DNA from: Cupriavidus sp. U2
Lineage (GTDB): Bacteria > Pseudomonadota > Gammaproteobacteria > Burkholderiales > Burkholderiaceae
DNA length: 64,000 nucleotides
Direction: 5' to 3'
Assembly (NCBI RefSeq): GCF_009663685.2
Contig: NZ_RCOG02000002.1
Coordinates: 1-64,000, forward strand
Part shown: one piece after another, positions 52,078-61,148 of the stretch
Layout: every line of letters begins with the position of its first letter
Position numbering within the stretch: the stretch's first letter is position 1
Translations under genes and position numbers: made by a program
The notes under the pieces: generated by a model
What the model was told of the DNA's origin: nothing
Databases searched by the model: none
What the model saw: only the letters and a program-made list of their open reading frames with translations

Positions 52078-52542
52078 TCACGGCTTGATGTAGGCGTAGC
52101 CTTCGTCGAACTGCAGGCGCGCGATTTCCACCACGCCCGCGGGCACCACCTTGGCATCCATCAGCAGGCTCTGCTCGGAGATGCGCCGTGCGGTCAGCGT
52201 GTTGCGGCAGGCGCGGAATTCCACGCCCGACGACGTCAGCGACGCCACCGCGGCCTCGAACGTGTTGCCGCGCGCATCCTTGGCGCCTTCCACCAGGAAG
52301 TCCACCCCATAGCCGAATGCCACGACCACGATCTTCGTGTCGGGCGCCCCGTTCAGGTGGTTGCGCAGGTTCGACATGGCGCGCACGGCCTGGTCGATAC
52401 CGTCCGACAGCTGGTACACCACCTTGACACGGCCCTTGCCCGACGCCGCGGACGTGGGGGCCGGGGCCTGCTGGGCCGCCGCCTTGGCGGACAGTCCGAT
52501 GGCGGCCAGGGCCGCCGTGGCACGAATGAATGCTCGACGCAT
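52078..52542 (-). CDS. DsrE-family periplasmic protein of the sox cluster
   Basis: A 154-residue protein with a signal peptide (FIRATAALAAIGLSAKAAAQ) followed by a DsrE/DsrF-like domain: VKVVYQLSDGIDQAVRAMSN near residue 39 and FRACRNTLTARRI near 109, with a conserved cysteine at about 111 that may carry sulfur. DsrE proteins move sulfane sulfur between partners. Being exported and lying between soxZ and soxA, it probably handles sulfur on or from SoxYZ. No experimental role is known to me. Confidence 0.82.
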   Translation of the reverse strand: MRRAFIRATAALAAIGLSAKAAAQQAPAPTSAASGKGRVKVVYQLSDGIDQAVRAMSNLRNHLNGAPDTKIVVVAFGYGVDFLVEGAKDARGNTFEAAVASLTSSGVEFRACRNTLTARRISEQSLLMDAKVVPAGVVEIARLQFDEGYAYIKP

Positions 52543-52583
52543 GCTGCTTCTCCTTCGCCCGTATCAGGCCGGTTTCAGGGCCA

Positions 52584-52895
52584 TCAGGCAATGGTGGCTT
52601 CGTCGGTACGCTTGTCGCCGCGGTTGTCGACCCAGGTCACGGTGACCTTGTCGCCCTTGGCGCCGCCCTTGAACTTGAAGTTCAGGAACGGGTCCTTCGA
52701 CACCGCCGCGCCGAACTGGGCGTGGAACACTTCCTTGCCCTTGCACGATGCCACCACGGTCTGGATATGCCAGGCCGGAATGGTCTTGCCGGCCGAATCC
52801 TTGCGCTGGCCGGTTTCCATGTCGTGCTTCATCAGAATCTTGACGTCTACGACGCCGCCGTTTTCAGTGGCGCGAACGCGCATCGGGTCTGCCAT
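52584..52895 (-). CDS. soxZ: Thiosulfate-oxidation carrier subunit SoxZ
   Basis: A 103-residue small beta-sandwich protein that forms the SoxYZ heterodimer carrying sulfur intermediates. Family segments are MRVRATENGGVVDVKILMKH at residues 5-24, ETGQRKDSAGKTIPAWHI and FLNFKFKGGAKGDKVTVTW near 70. It has no signal peptide, as expected, because it is co-exported with SoxY through the Tat system. It lies 64 bases after soxY. Confidence 0.95.
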   Translation of the reverse strand: MADPMRVRATENGGVVDVKILMKHDMETGQRKDSAGKTIPAWHIQTVVASCKGKEVFHAQFGAAVSKDPFLNFKFKGGAKGDKVTVTWVDNRGDKRTDEATIA

Positions 52896-52959
52896 GTGTT
52901 TCTCCTGTCAGCAGTCATCTGGAAATCTGGTCTCGAACGGTGCAACGGTCCGGCGGCGC

Positions 52960-53415
52960 CTAGCCGCCGCAGCCGCCCAGCGTGACCTTGATTTCCTTCG
53001 ATGCGACGTACCATTTGCCGCCGGCCTTGACCGCGGCATGCACCACCGACGTCTGGCCCATCTTCACGCGCGTGGACACGAACGGCTCGGTGCCGGCCGG
53101 GATCGTGAAATCGGCGGCCAGCGTGTTCGGGTTCTTTTCCACCAGGATGGCGATCTGTTCGGTATCCGGGATGTTGCTGGTCACCGCCACCGGCACCACG
53201 GCGCCGTTTTCGGCGATGTCCGGGGCGTTGAAGGTGATGGCGCTGCTCTTCTCGGTGCCGCTGCCGCCCAGTGCCTTGATCACGTCGGCCACGCTCTTGC
53301 CGTCAAAGGCAGTCTTGTTCCATTCCGCGGCCTGTGCCTCGCTGATCAGGCCAGTGGCGGCCATCAGTGACAGGACCGCGGTCATCCGCAGTACATCTCG
53401 TCGTTTTGCATTCAT
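52960..53415 (-). CDS. soxY: Thiosulfate-oxidation carrier protein SoxY
   Basis: A 151-residue protein with a twin-arginine-type signal (KRRDVLRMTAVLSLMAATGL) and the C-terminal swinging arm ending KVTLGGCGG, whose cysteine carries the sulfur intermediates. It is the substrate carrier of the Sox cycle. It heads the run soxY-soxZ-dsrE-soxA-soxX-thioredoxin-soxB on the minus strand. Upstream lies a small cytochrome c gene instead of soxCD. Confidence 0.95.
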   Translation of the reverse strand: MNAKRRDVLRMTAVLSLMAATGLISEAQAAEWNKTAFDGKSVADVIKALGGSGTEKSSAITFNAPDIAENGAVVPVAVTSNIPDTEQIAILVEKNPNTLAADFTIPAGTEPFVSTRVKMGQTSVVHAAVKAGGKWYVASKEIKVTLGGCGG

Positions 53416-53557
53416 CTTGCTGTGTTCCCGTACTACCCGGTTTCCTGTCGACCCCTGCCGCGCCGGTGCGTCGCCGGCCCATGCATGCATCTTGCGAATA
53501 CTTCAAACGTGGCGGGCGCCCGGCACTGCCAGCCGCCCGCCCAGGCCAGAGCCCCGA

Positions 53558-53887
53558 TTACTTGGCCGGTGCGCCGGCCAGAACCCACTCCACCACGGTC
53601 TTGATATCGGCGTCGCTGACGGCGGCGTTGGCCGGCATCGGCACCGGGCCCCAGACGCCCGAACCGCCATTCTTCACCTTGGCCGACAACTTGGTCAGGG
53701 CGTCCTTGTCACCCTTGTACTTGGCGGCCACGTCCTTGAAGGCCGGGCCAACCAGCTTCTTGTCCACCTGGTGGCAGCCCATGCAGGCATTCTTGTTGGC
53801 GATGGCCTGGGCCTTGGCGGCGTCGACGGCGGCGTGCGCGGACGCGGCGGCGGCCAGCAGCGCGGCGGCGATGACAAACTGCTTCAT
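53558..53887 (-). CDS. Small class I cytochrome c (c551/c552-like)
   Basis: A 109-residue secreted monohaem cytochrome (signal peptide ending ASAHA near residue 19). The haem motif is CMGCHQ near residue 35 and the likely methionine ligand lies in VPMPAN near 85. Such cytochromes take electrons from SoxAX or sulfide dehydrogenase to the terminal oxidase. It sits just upstream of soxY on the same strand, so it is probably part of the sox unit. Confidence 0.88.
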   Translation of the reverse strand: MKQFVIAAALLAAAASAHAAVDAAKAQAIANKNACMGCHQVDKKLVGPAFKDVAAKYKGDKDALTKLSAKVKNGGSGVWGPVPMPANAAVSDADIKTVVEWVLAGAPAK

Positions 53888-54173
53888 GTGTTGTGCTCCA
53901 AACTGAATGAGAGCCGTGGGGACGGCAAATGCCCGCGCTCGGATTGCTCCACGGCGCGGCGCGTGCTGGCCGCCGTTGGGGCGGGCTTCTCAGGAGTGCC
54001 CTGCGGTGATCGTTGGGGGCTCCCGGGCATATGCGGCCAGTCCGCTATTTTGCCTGAAGTCAAAGCCCGTATACGGACGCGACAGTGATAACCATATGCA
54101 CAAAACAGGTGGGAATTGTCGCCTTATTGCGGGTTAACCCTTGGGCTGGCTGGCGCCGGGTCCGCAGGTGCCG

Positions 54174-55067
54174 CTATCGGCGTGCCAGCGTCCTGCCCGC
54201 CCAGAGCCGGTTGCCGAACACGTTCAGCAGCAGGCCGGCCATGACCACCACGGCGCCGGCCCATTGCGCGGCCGCCAGGTCTTCGCCCAGCAGCAGGTGG
54301 GCCGACAGCAGTCCCACCACCGGCACCAGCAGCGTCAGCGGTGCCACCTTGCTGGCCGCGTAGCGGGTCAGCAGGCGGCCCCACATCGTGTAGCCGAAGA
54401 GCGTGGCGGCAAACGCCAGGTAGGCGACCGCGAACACGGCCTTGCCCGAGACATGGGTCAGCGCGTCGGCGATGCGTGCCGGCCCCTCGAACCAGAGCGA
54501 CAGCAGCGCAAACGGCACGATGGGGATCAGCGCGCCCCACACCACCAGGCCCAGCAGATCCACGGGGCCGATCTTCTTGCTGACGATATTGCCGGTGGCC
54601 CAGCACAGCGCCGCGCACAGCGTCAGCAGGAAGCCCGCCGCCGTCATGCCGCCGGGGCCGTGCGCGGCGGCGCTGCCGATCAATGCCAGCCCGCCGGCAG
54701 CAATCGCCATGCCGGCCAGGTTGTGCCAGCGCAGCGGTTCGCCCAGCCACAGCGCCGCGATGGCCACCGTGAAGAACACCTGCGACTGCAGCACCAGCGA
54801 CGCCAGCCCGGCCGGCATGCCCACGGCCATCGCATAGAACAGGAACGCGAACTGGCCCAGGCTGATCGACGCGCCATAGGCCACCAGCATGCGCAGCGGA
54901 ATGCGCGGGCGCGGGATGAAGAAGATGGCCGGGAATACCACCAGGCTGAACCGCAGCGTACCCAGCAGCATCGGGGGCATGCCGGACAGGCCCACCTTGA
55001 TGACGACGAAATTGACACCCCACACCACGATGATGGCGAGGGCGAGCAGACGGTCTTTGGCTTGCAT
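54174..55067 (-). CDS. EamA/DMT-family transporter
   Basis: A 297-residue membrane protein with two EamA repeats of five helices each. IIVVWGVNFVVIKVGLSGMP near residue 12 and TLCAALCWATGNIVSKKIGP near 152 are the repeat openings. Substrates in the family are metabolites such as amino acids or cysteine derivatives; the substrate is unknown here. It lies inside the sulfur-oxidation region, between the small cytochrome and the flavocytochrome genes, but it is not a known sox component. The ATG at 55067 is chosen by family fit. Confidence 0.87.
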   Translation of the reverse strand: MQAKDRLLALAIIVVWGVNFVVIKVGLSGMPPMLLGTLRFSLVVFPAIFFIPRPRIPLRMLVAYGASISLGQFAFLFYAMAVGMPAGLASLVLQSQVFFTVAIAALWLGEPLRWHNLAGMAIAAGGLALIGSAAAHGPGGMTAAGFLLTLCAALCWATGNIVSKKIGPVDLLGLVVWGALIPIVPFALLSLWFEGPARIADALTHVSGKAVFAVAYLAFAATLFGYTMWGRLLTRYAASKVAPLTLLVPVVGLLSAHLLLGEDLAAAQWAGAVVVMAGLLLNVFGNRLWAGRTLARR

Positions 55068-55229
55068 GATCGTGGAGAGAAAGCCGCGTCCTGGTTGTGG
55101 CCAGACAGGGGGCATGGACGTTCGGCACGACTAGCGTAGCAGCCCGCGCCGGCCAGGCATTGCACGATCCTGCGGTTTGTTTGTGGCGCCCGCGTCCCTT
55201 CCGGTCTTCTGCGCTTCTGCTGTTCCGCG

Positions 55230-56498
55230 TTACGCCAGCATGTCGGCCCAGACGCTGCGGGCCCATGCGAATCCGTACTGGCCTTCCAGCGCGCTCGGGG
55301 CCGTGGACAGCCCGCCAGATCCCGGCACCGTCAGCATCGTTCGCTCGGCGGGGTCGTAGCGATGCACGCTGGCGATGTGGATCGCCTCGGTCGACGACGT
55401 GAAGCTGTAGCAGGTATTGGTATAGAGCGGCACCGGGTCTGGCGCCCGCCCGGCCAGCAACTGCAGGATGGCGGCGGCGGCCACCTTGCCGTGCTGGTTG
55501 GCCATGGTGCCCGATTTCGGCATCAGCGGCGCGATCTGGACCGCGTCGCCCAGCACATGTATGTCCGGCGCCACCCGCGACGCCATCGTCAGGAAATCGA
55601 CCTCGCACCAGCGGCCGTTGGCGGTGGCCAGTCCGGCCACGACCGCGATGGCACCGGCCCGCTGCGGCGGCAGCAGGTTGAGCACGTCCACGCGCTCGTC
55701 GTCCTGCACGTCGAACCGGATGGTACGGGTGGCCGGGTCGACGCCCACCGTGTCGTGCTGGGGCCGGTACTCGATCATGCCCGCGTAGCGCGTCTGCCAG
55801 ACCTGGCGGAACAGCGCGCCCTTCGACGTGATATCGGGATTGGCATCGAACACCAGCACCTTGCTGCGCGGCTTGTGCTGTTTCAGATAGTCCGCCACCA
55901 GGCAGGCGCGCTCGTAGGGGCCCGGCGGGCAGCGGTATGGCGCCAGCGGAATGGTGATGGCAAAGGTGCCGCCGTCCGGCATGGCCGCCAGTTGCCGGCG
56001 CAGGACATCGGTCTGCGGACCGGCCTTCCAGGCATGGACGATCTGCTCGCCGCCGGGCGCCGACAGGCCGTCGATCGCGCCGGACTGCATTTCCACGCCC
56101 GGCGACAGGACCAGCCGGTCATACGGCAGCGTCGCGCCACCGGCCAGCCGCACCGTGCGCTTGCCAGGGTCGATGGCGGTCGCCGTATCGCGCACGTGCT
56201 TCACACCGTGACGCCTGACCAACGCATCGTAAGGCACCGTGATATCGGCCATCTGGCGATAGCCGGCCACGACGAGGTTCGACAGCGGGCACGACACGAA
56301 GGCGGCATCGGGTTCCACCAGCGTCACGTCCACCGCGCCGCGGCTCCAGGTGCGCAGGTAGCGGGCAGCCGTGGCGCCGCCGTAGCCGCCGCCGATGACC
56401 ACCACCCTGGCCCGTGCGGCGGCGCGCGCCTGGCGCACGGTCAGTCCGCCCAAGGCCGTGGCGGCCAGCGCCGCCTTCAGTACGGAGCGTCGGTGCAT
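55230..56498 (-). CDS. fccB: Flavocytochrome c sulfide dehydrogenase flavoprotein subunit
   Basis: A 422-residue FAD enzyme oxidising sulfide to sulfur in the periplasm, also called SoxF. It has a twin-arginine-like signal (HRRSVLKAALAATALGG) and the FAD loop VVVIGGGYGGATAARYLRTW near residue 33. Redox cysteines appear in FVSCPLSNLVV near 69 and YRCPPGPYERA near 188, and the FCSD-type C-terminal domain includes TNTCYSFTSSTEAIH near 361. It forms a unit with the cytochrome gene 4 bases upstream. Confidence 0.9.
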   Translation of the reverse strand: MHRRSVLKAALAATALGGLTVRQARAAARARVVVIGGGYGGATAARYLRTWSRGAVDVTLVEPDAAFVSCPLSNLVVAGYRQMADITVPYDALVRRHGVKHVRDTATAIDPGKRTVRLAGGATLPYDRLVLSPGVEMQSGAIDGLSAPGGEQIVHAWKAGPQTDVLRRQLAAMPDGGTFAITIPLAPYRCPPGPYERACLVADYLKQHKPRSKVLVFDANPDITSKGALFRQVWQTRYAGMIEYRPQHDTVGVDPATRTIRFDVQDDERVDVLNLLPPQRAGAIAVVAGLATANGRWCEVDFLTMASRVAPDIHVLGDAVQIAPLMPKSGTMANQHGKVAAAAILQLLAGRAPDPVPLYTNTCYSFTSSTEAIHIASVHRYDPAERTMLTVPGSGGLSTAPSALEGQYGFAWARSVWADMLA

Positions 56499-56502
56499 CG
56501 GT

Positions 56503-56937
56503 CTATTTCTGGTCCGCGAACCACGCCGAAATGGCGATGATCTCGGTGTCGCTATAGCCCTTGGCAATCTGCGGCATCACCGTGCCGGGACGCCTGCCGT
56601 TCTTGAAGTTGAGCATCAGTTCGACCAGTTCGGCCTGCGAGCGGCCAGCCAGGCCGGGAACGGGACTATCGGCGGGCGCGCGGCCGTCCGGGCCATGGCA
56701 GACGGCGCACGACGCCGCCTGGTTGCGCGCCTGCTCGGTACGCGCGCGCTGGACCTCGATCGACATCTTGCCGGCGTCGGCGGGGCCGGTGGTCATCGGT
56801 GCCGAAGGCGCTGGGGCAGGCGCGGATGCCGATGCTGGCCCCGCCGCCGGCGACTGGGCGAGCAGCGGCGCGGCACACAGCCCGGCCGCGACACCGGCCA
56901 TCCAACGCAGGGAGATCGGGAATCGCGACAGTGTCAT
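56503..56937 (-). CDS. Cytochrome c subunit of flavocytochrome c sulfide dehydrogenase
   Basis: A 144-residue secreted monohaem cytochrome. The signal peptide ends LLAQ near residue 28. An Ala/Pro-rich stretch follows, then the haem motif CAVCHGPDG near 77 and a methionine ligand probably in TVMPQIAKGYS near 119. Only 4 bases separate it from fccB, so it most likely accepts electrons from that flavoprotein (FccA/SoxE role). AAGGAAA precedes the ATG. It has one haem, where many SoxE proteins have two. Confidence 0.85.
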   Translation of the reverse strand: MTLSRFPISLRWMAGVAAGLCAAPLLAQSPAAGPASASAPAPAPSAPMTTGPADAGKMSIEVQRARTEQARNQAASCAVCHGPDGRAPADSPVPGLAGRSQAELVELMLNFKNGRRPGTVMPQIAKGYSDTEIIAISAWFADQK

Positions 56938-56956
56938 GGCACTTTCCTTAAAAGGA

Positions 56957-57802
56957 TCAGGGGAGATTGCGTCCCGGCGGCAGCGCCACCGGCGACGATA
57001 CCGGGGCGGCCACCGGGCTGGTGGTAGCGCCCGAGGTGCCCATCGACGCCGGCGCATCCGACGTGACCGGCGCGTTTGGCTGGCTGCCCGGCACGGTCTG
57101 CACCGGCGCAGGCGTCCCCACGGCATCGCTGCCGGCGTTGCCGTTCTGCGACGATGCGGCCTGATCCAGGCGCGCACGCTCGGCTTCGCTCACGTAGTCG
57201 AACACCTTGACCACCTTCTGCACGCCGCTGGCGTTACGGGCCACGTCGGTGGCCTTGTCGCCCTCGGCCGTGGTGACCACGCCCATCAGGTACACGACGC
57301 TCTTCTCGGTGGTGACCTTGATCGAATTGGCGGGCACGCCATCGGCCGTGACCAGGAACGTTTTCACCTTGCTGGTCAGGTAGGTGTCGTTGCTACGGGT
57401 CATGAAACCCGGCGACGCCGTGATTTCCAGTTCGTTGACCACCTCGCGCGTGTTCGGCAGCCCGCGCACGTACTGCTCGATCTGCTGCTTGATCTGGGCG
57501 TTCGCGGCCTCGCCGGTCAGCAGCACCTTGCGGTTGAACACCGTCGTGCTCACGCGCGCCTGGCTGTCGCTGTAACGCTGGCCCAGCGTGCTGTCGATCT
57601 CCACCTGCAGGCCGCGGTCGATGGCCTGCGTGCCGGTCGGGCGGCGATCGGTGGCCATTACCACGCCGGTGCCCACGGCGCCGGCCAGGACGGGGAAGCA
57701 GCCCGCCAGCTGCGTGGCGGACACCAGCAGTGCGGCCACGGTGACAGCGGTACGGGCCAGGCGGGCGGGAGAGGTCTTGTTTTGATGGGTCACGTTCGTC
57801 AT
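56957..57802 (-). CDS. dolP: Dual-BON-domain outer-membrane lipoprotein DolP
   Basis: A 281-residue lipoprotein: signal with lipobox LAGC near residue 35, two BON domains (residues ~66-135 and ~145-215; VLLTGEAANAQIKQQIEQYV and TTEKSVVYLMGVVTTAEGDK), then a low-complexity Pro/Thr/Ser tail of about 65 residues that E. coli DolP lacks. DolP (YraP) supports outer-membrane integrity and division-site envelope homeostasis. Its neighbours diaA, yraN and rsmI are the same as in E. coli. Its upstream region is rich in TGTGG motifs and holds a DnaA box. Confidence 0.88.
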   Translation of the reverse strand: MTNVTHQNKTSPARLARTAVTVAALLVSATQLAGCFPVLAGAVGTGVVMATDRRPTGTQAIDRGLQVEIDSTLGQRYSDSQARVSTTVFNRKVLLTGEAANAQIKQQIEQYVRGLPNTREVVNELEITASPGFMTRSNDTYLTSKVKTFLVTADGVPANSIKVTTEKSVVYLMGVVTTAEGDKATDVARNASGVQKVVKVFDYVSEAERARLDQAASSQNGNAGSDAVGTPAPVQTVPGSQPNAPVTSDAPASMGTSGATTSPVAAPVSSPVALPPGRNLP

Positions 57803-57840
57803 GCGGTTCTTGGGTTCTGGGTGGATGCCGAAAGGATGCG

Positions 57841-57977
57841 TGAAACAGGTTGCAGTTTCAGGTTTTCGCCATGTCTGTGGATAAGGCTGTGGAAGACATG
57901 GCGATTCCTGTGCACAGGTTGTGGGCAGCCTTGTGGATATCCCGGGATAACACGTGCCGGTCCGGGCTGCCCGGGCG
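57841..57977. other. Short gap with phased TGTGG motifs and a perfect DnaA box
   Basis: 137 bases between dolP and diaA. TGAAAC/GTTTCA (57841-57846, 57855-57860) is followed by the 8-bp inverted repeat GCCATGTC/GACATGGC (57868-57875, 57895-57902). The core TGTGGATAA at 57876-57884 reads TTATCCACA on the other strand, a perfect DnaA box. CTGTGG or TTGTGG motifs begin at 57875, 57887, 57919 and 57931, with CTGTGC at 57908, mostly 11-12 bases apart. Confidence 0.7.
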
Positions 57978-58595
<618 letters not shown>

Positions 58596-59018
58596 TTATG
58601 ACGCAGCGCCCGCGCCGCTGTTCCCATCGGCCGACGTGAGGTCGAACGCGCCGGGCAGCCAGTCGATCCGGCCAGCGTCCATGGCCACCACATCCATGCG
58701 GCAGGGCGGTACGCCGTCCAGCGTGGCCAGATAGTGCGCCGCCGCAAGCAGCACGCGCCGCTGCTTGGCCGGCGTCACGCTCTGCGCCGCCCCGCCAAAC
58801 CCCCGGCTGCGGCGCTGCCTGACCTCGACGAACACCAGCGTACCGTCGGCGGCACGCATGATCAGGTCGATCTCCCCGCCTTTGCAGCGATAATTGCGGA
58901 CGACTGGCGCGAGCCCCTGCCGCTGAAGATAGGCCAGCGCGCGGTCTTCGGCCAGCGCGCCGCGTTGCGTCGTGCTACGCACGTCGGCGTGCGTGGTGGA
59001 TTTGAATGAGTGATTCAA
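58596..59018 (-). CDS. yraN: YraN/UPF0102 family nuclease-fold protein
   Basis: A 140-residue protein of UPF0102. TQRGALAEDRALAYLQRQGL near residue 17, YRCKGGEIDLIMRAADG near 43 and LVFVEVRQRRSRGFGG near 61 form the restriction-endonuclease-like core (acidic E/D with ExR). Its substrate is unknown. The start is TTG at 59018 in this frame, because no ATG precedes the domain and a stop lies four codons upstream; GTG 12 codons in is the alternative. It diverges from rsmI, whose start is 16 bases away. Confidence 0.82.
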   Translation of the reverse strand: MNHSFKSTTHADVRSTTQRGALAEDRALAYLQRQGLAPVVRNYRCKGGEIDLIMRAADGTLVFVEVRQRRSRGFGGAAQSVTPAKQRRVLLAAAHYLATLDGVPPCRMDVVAMDAGRIDWLPGAFDLTSADGNSGAGAAS

Positions 59019-59033
59019 CGGAAGTTCTCAAGC

Positions 59034-59969
59034 ATGAGTGACTGGACCCAGCTGGCCGCCGGCCAGACGTACCCCGCCGGCACGCTTTACGTGGTGGCCA
59101 CGCCCATCGGCAACGTGGCCGACCTGTCGCTGCGCGCGCTGCACGTGCTCGGGCTGGCCGATGCCATTGCCTGCGAAGACACGCGCAACACCGGCCAGTT
59201 GCTGTCCCGGGTGGGGCTGCAGCGGCCGCTGGTGGCCGTCCATGAACACAACGAACGCGAGGCGGCCGTGCGCATCGTCGAACGGCTGTCGGCAGGCGAG
59301 CGCATTGCGTACGTATCCGATGCCGGCACGCCTGGCATTTCCGATCCCGGCGCCCGGCTCGTCGAAGCCGTGCGCGCGGCCGGCCTGAACGTGGTGCCGC
59401 TGCCGGGCCCCAGCGCGGCCGTGACGGCGCTGTCGGTGGCCGGCGCCATGCTGGAGGCCGGCGAAGGCCGCTTCACGTTTGTGGGCTTCCTGCCCGGCAA
59501 GCCCAAGGCCCGCCAGGACGCCATCGCGGGGCTGGCTGCGCTCGATCACGCGTGGGTGTGTTACGAAGCCCCGCACCGCATCGCCGAAACCCTGGCGGCG
59601 CTGGCGGCCGGCCTGCCCGGCACGCGTCGGCTGCTGATCGGACGCGAACTGACCAAGCTGTTCGAAGAAACGCCGGTGCTGACGGTGGCCGAAGCGCCCG
59701 CCTGGCTGGCCGCCGAAGCCACGCGCGGCAAGGGGGAGTTCGTGCTGGTGGTGGAAGGCGCGGGCCGCGCCGTCGGCGGCGACACCGATACCCCTGACGC
59801 GGAGGCCCAGCGGGTGCTGAAGCTCCTGCTGGCGGAGCTGCCGGCCAAGCGCGCCGCCAAGCTGGCGGCAGCCGTGACGGGCGCCAGGACCGACGCGCTG
59901 TACAAGCTGGCGCTGGCGCAGCGCGCGGATGGGGCGGACGGAGTGGACGACGGCGACAACGACGCCTGA
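59034..59969 (+). CDS. rsmI: 16S rRNA 2'-O-methyltransferase RsmI
   Basis: A 311-residue enzyme that methylates C1402 of 16S rRNA at the ribose, using S-adenosylmethionine. Family motifs are LYVVATPIGNVADLSLRALH near residue 18, CEDTRNTGQLL near 44, AYVSDAGTPGISDPGARLV near 91 and PLPGPSAAVTALSVAG near 122. The ATG at 59034 is used; a GTG at 59010 is in frame but less likely. A strong terminator follows. Confidence 0.95.
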   Translation: MSDWTQLAAGQTYPAGTLYVVATPIGNVADLSLRALHVLGLADAIACEDTRNTGQLLSRVGLQRPLVAVHEHNEREAAVRIVERLSAGERIAYVSDAGTPGISDPGARLVEAVRAAGLNVVPLPGPSAAVTALSVAGAMLEAGEGRFTFVGFLPGKPKARQDAIAGLAALDHAWVCYEAPHRIAETLAALAAGLPGTRRLLIGRELTKLFEETPVLTVAEAPAWLAAEATRGKGEFVLVVEGAGRAVGGDTDTPDAEAQRVLKLLLAELPAKRAAKLAAAVTGARTDALYKLALAQRADGADGVDDGDNDA

Positions 59970-59975
59970 AAGCAC

Positions 59976-60006
59976 AAAAGGCACGATCGGGGAGATCGTG
60001 CCTTTT
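59976..60006. terminator. Bidirectional rho-independent terminator
   Basis: A 13-bp perfect stem (59976-59988 with 59994-60006), loop GGGGA, with A residues on the left arm and T residues on the right. It follows rsmI and may also close the convergent rlpA transcript. Confidence 0.88.
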
Positions 60007-60087
60007 GAGAAATTTCTTAATTGCGAGGGAAGCAGCGGGCGGAGGGTCGGGAGCGCGAGAATCGGGTTCCGGCCGGTGCGCATCGCC

Positions 60088-60861
60088 TTACTTGTGCTTG
60101 TGCTTGACCACGGCCTTGCCGGACCTGGCCCTGGCCTTCGATTTCGCCGGCACCAGCGTATTGGCGGTGTCGGGCACCTCGTCGGCGCCGCTGCCGTCAC
60201 CGGCTTCCATGCCGCCCGCTTCCAGGTTCGGACCCAGCGCCGCCACCTCGGTGCGCGACAGCCGGCGGATTTCCACCTGCGTGGCGCCGTGGTCGACAAA
60301 GCTCAGGCGCTTGGCCGCGGCGTAGGACAGGTCGAGAATCCGGTTGCCGTGGTACGGGCCACGGTCGTTGATACGGACCACGGCCACCTTGTTGTTGCGC
60401 AGGTTGCGCACCAGCACCCAGCTATCGAGCGGCAGCGACGGGTGCGCCGCCGTCATGGCGCGCATGTCGAAGCGTTCGCCGTTGGCCGTCTTGCGGCCAT
60501 GAAAGCCCTTGCCGTACCACGATGCCGTGCCACGCTGCTCGAACGTCCCCATGTCAGCGCGCAGGCCGTCGATCGACGACTGCGATGGGGCATTCTCGTC
60601 CTGCCAGCCGAACAGGTTCCAGTTGCCGCGATCGTCGCTCTTGGCGCTATTGCCACTGGCGCTGGGCTTCGCCGGCTTGGCCGCCTTCGTGGACAGCGCG
60701 CCGGTGGTGCTCGATGCGTTGTCGGTGTCGCCGCCCGGCGGCGTCGCGCACGCAGCCAGCACCAGCGCCGATACGAGGATCGCGCACTGACGCAGGAAGC
60801 GGTTGGAGCCGGGCGCTGTCTCGCGCACGGACCCCGGACGGGAAAGGGGCAGGCTGAACAT
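60088..60861 (-). CDS. rlpA: Septal-ring lytic transglycosylase-like lipoprotein RlpA
   Basis: A 257-residue lipoprotein (lipobox LAACATP near residue 37). A Ser/Ala/Lys-rich spacer is followed by the double-psi beta-barrel RlpA domain: RGTASWYGKGFHGRKTANGE near residue 109, AAHPSLPLDSWVLVRNLRN near 140 and INDRGPYHGNRILDLSYAAA near 164. It acts on peptidoglycan at the division site in some bacteria. No SPOR domain follows, and the end is lysine/histidine-rich. A second ATG at 60879 is also possible, with no clear ribosome site for either. Confidence 0.88.
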   Translation of the reverse strand: MFSLPLSRPGSVRETAPGSNRFLRQCAILVSALVLAACATPPGGDTDNASSTTGALSTKAAKPAKPSASGNSAKSDDRGNWNLFGWQDENAPSQSSIDGLRADMGTFEQRGTASWYGKGFHGRKTANGERFDMRAMTAAHPSLPLDSWVLVRNLRNNKVAVVRINDRGPYHGNRILDLSYAAAKRLSFVDHGATQVEIRRLSRTEVAALGPNLEAGGMEAGDGSGADEVPDTANTLVPAKSKARARSGKAVVKHKHK

Positions 60862-61051
60862 AGGCGCGCAGTCTAACATTGGTCGTTTGAAGCTAGTGCC
60901 TTGATTTTGTTACGAAATCTGTTACAACGCCGCGCAATTGCCCGCAATCCACCGCCTGGCAAGGGATTGCGCCGTTCCCGCGGCGCAAAATCCGGGTGCT
61001 GACAACGCAACTTTCAGACGGCTCTCATCGCCGATTCAAACGTTTCACCAT

Positions 61052-61080
61052 CTGTCGGGCGCGTGTTCGGCGGCTACAAT
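61052..61080 (+). promoter_or_regulatory. Probable promoter of the MBL-fold hydrolase gene
   Basis: A -35-like CTGTCG (61052-61057) and a -10 TACAAT (61075-61080) are separated by 17 bases. Transcription would start near 61087 and leave a leader of about 62 bases before the ATG at 61149. Confidence 0.55.
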
Positions 61081-61148
61081 GGACCACCCCTCCGGGCCCC
61101 CTTCCCCCCTCGAAGGTACCCGCCCGAACAGGCTTACCGATCACAAAA

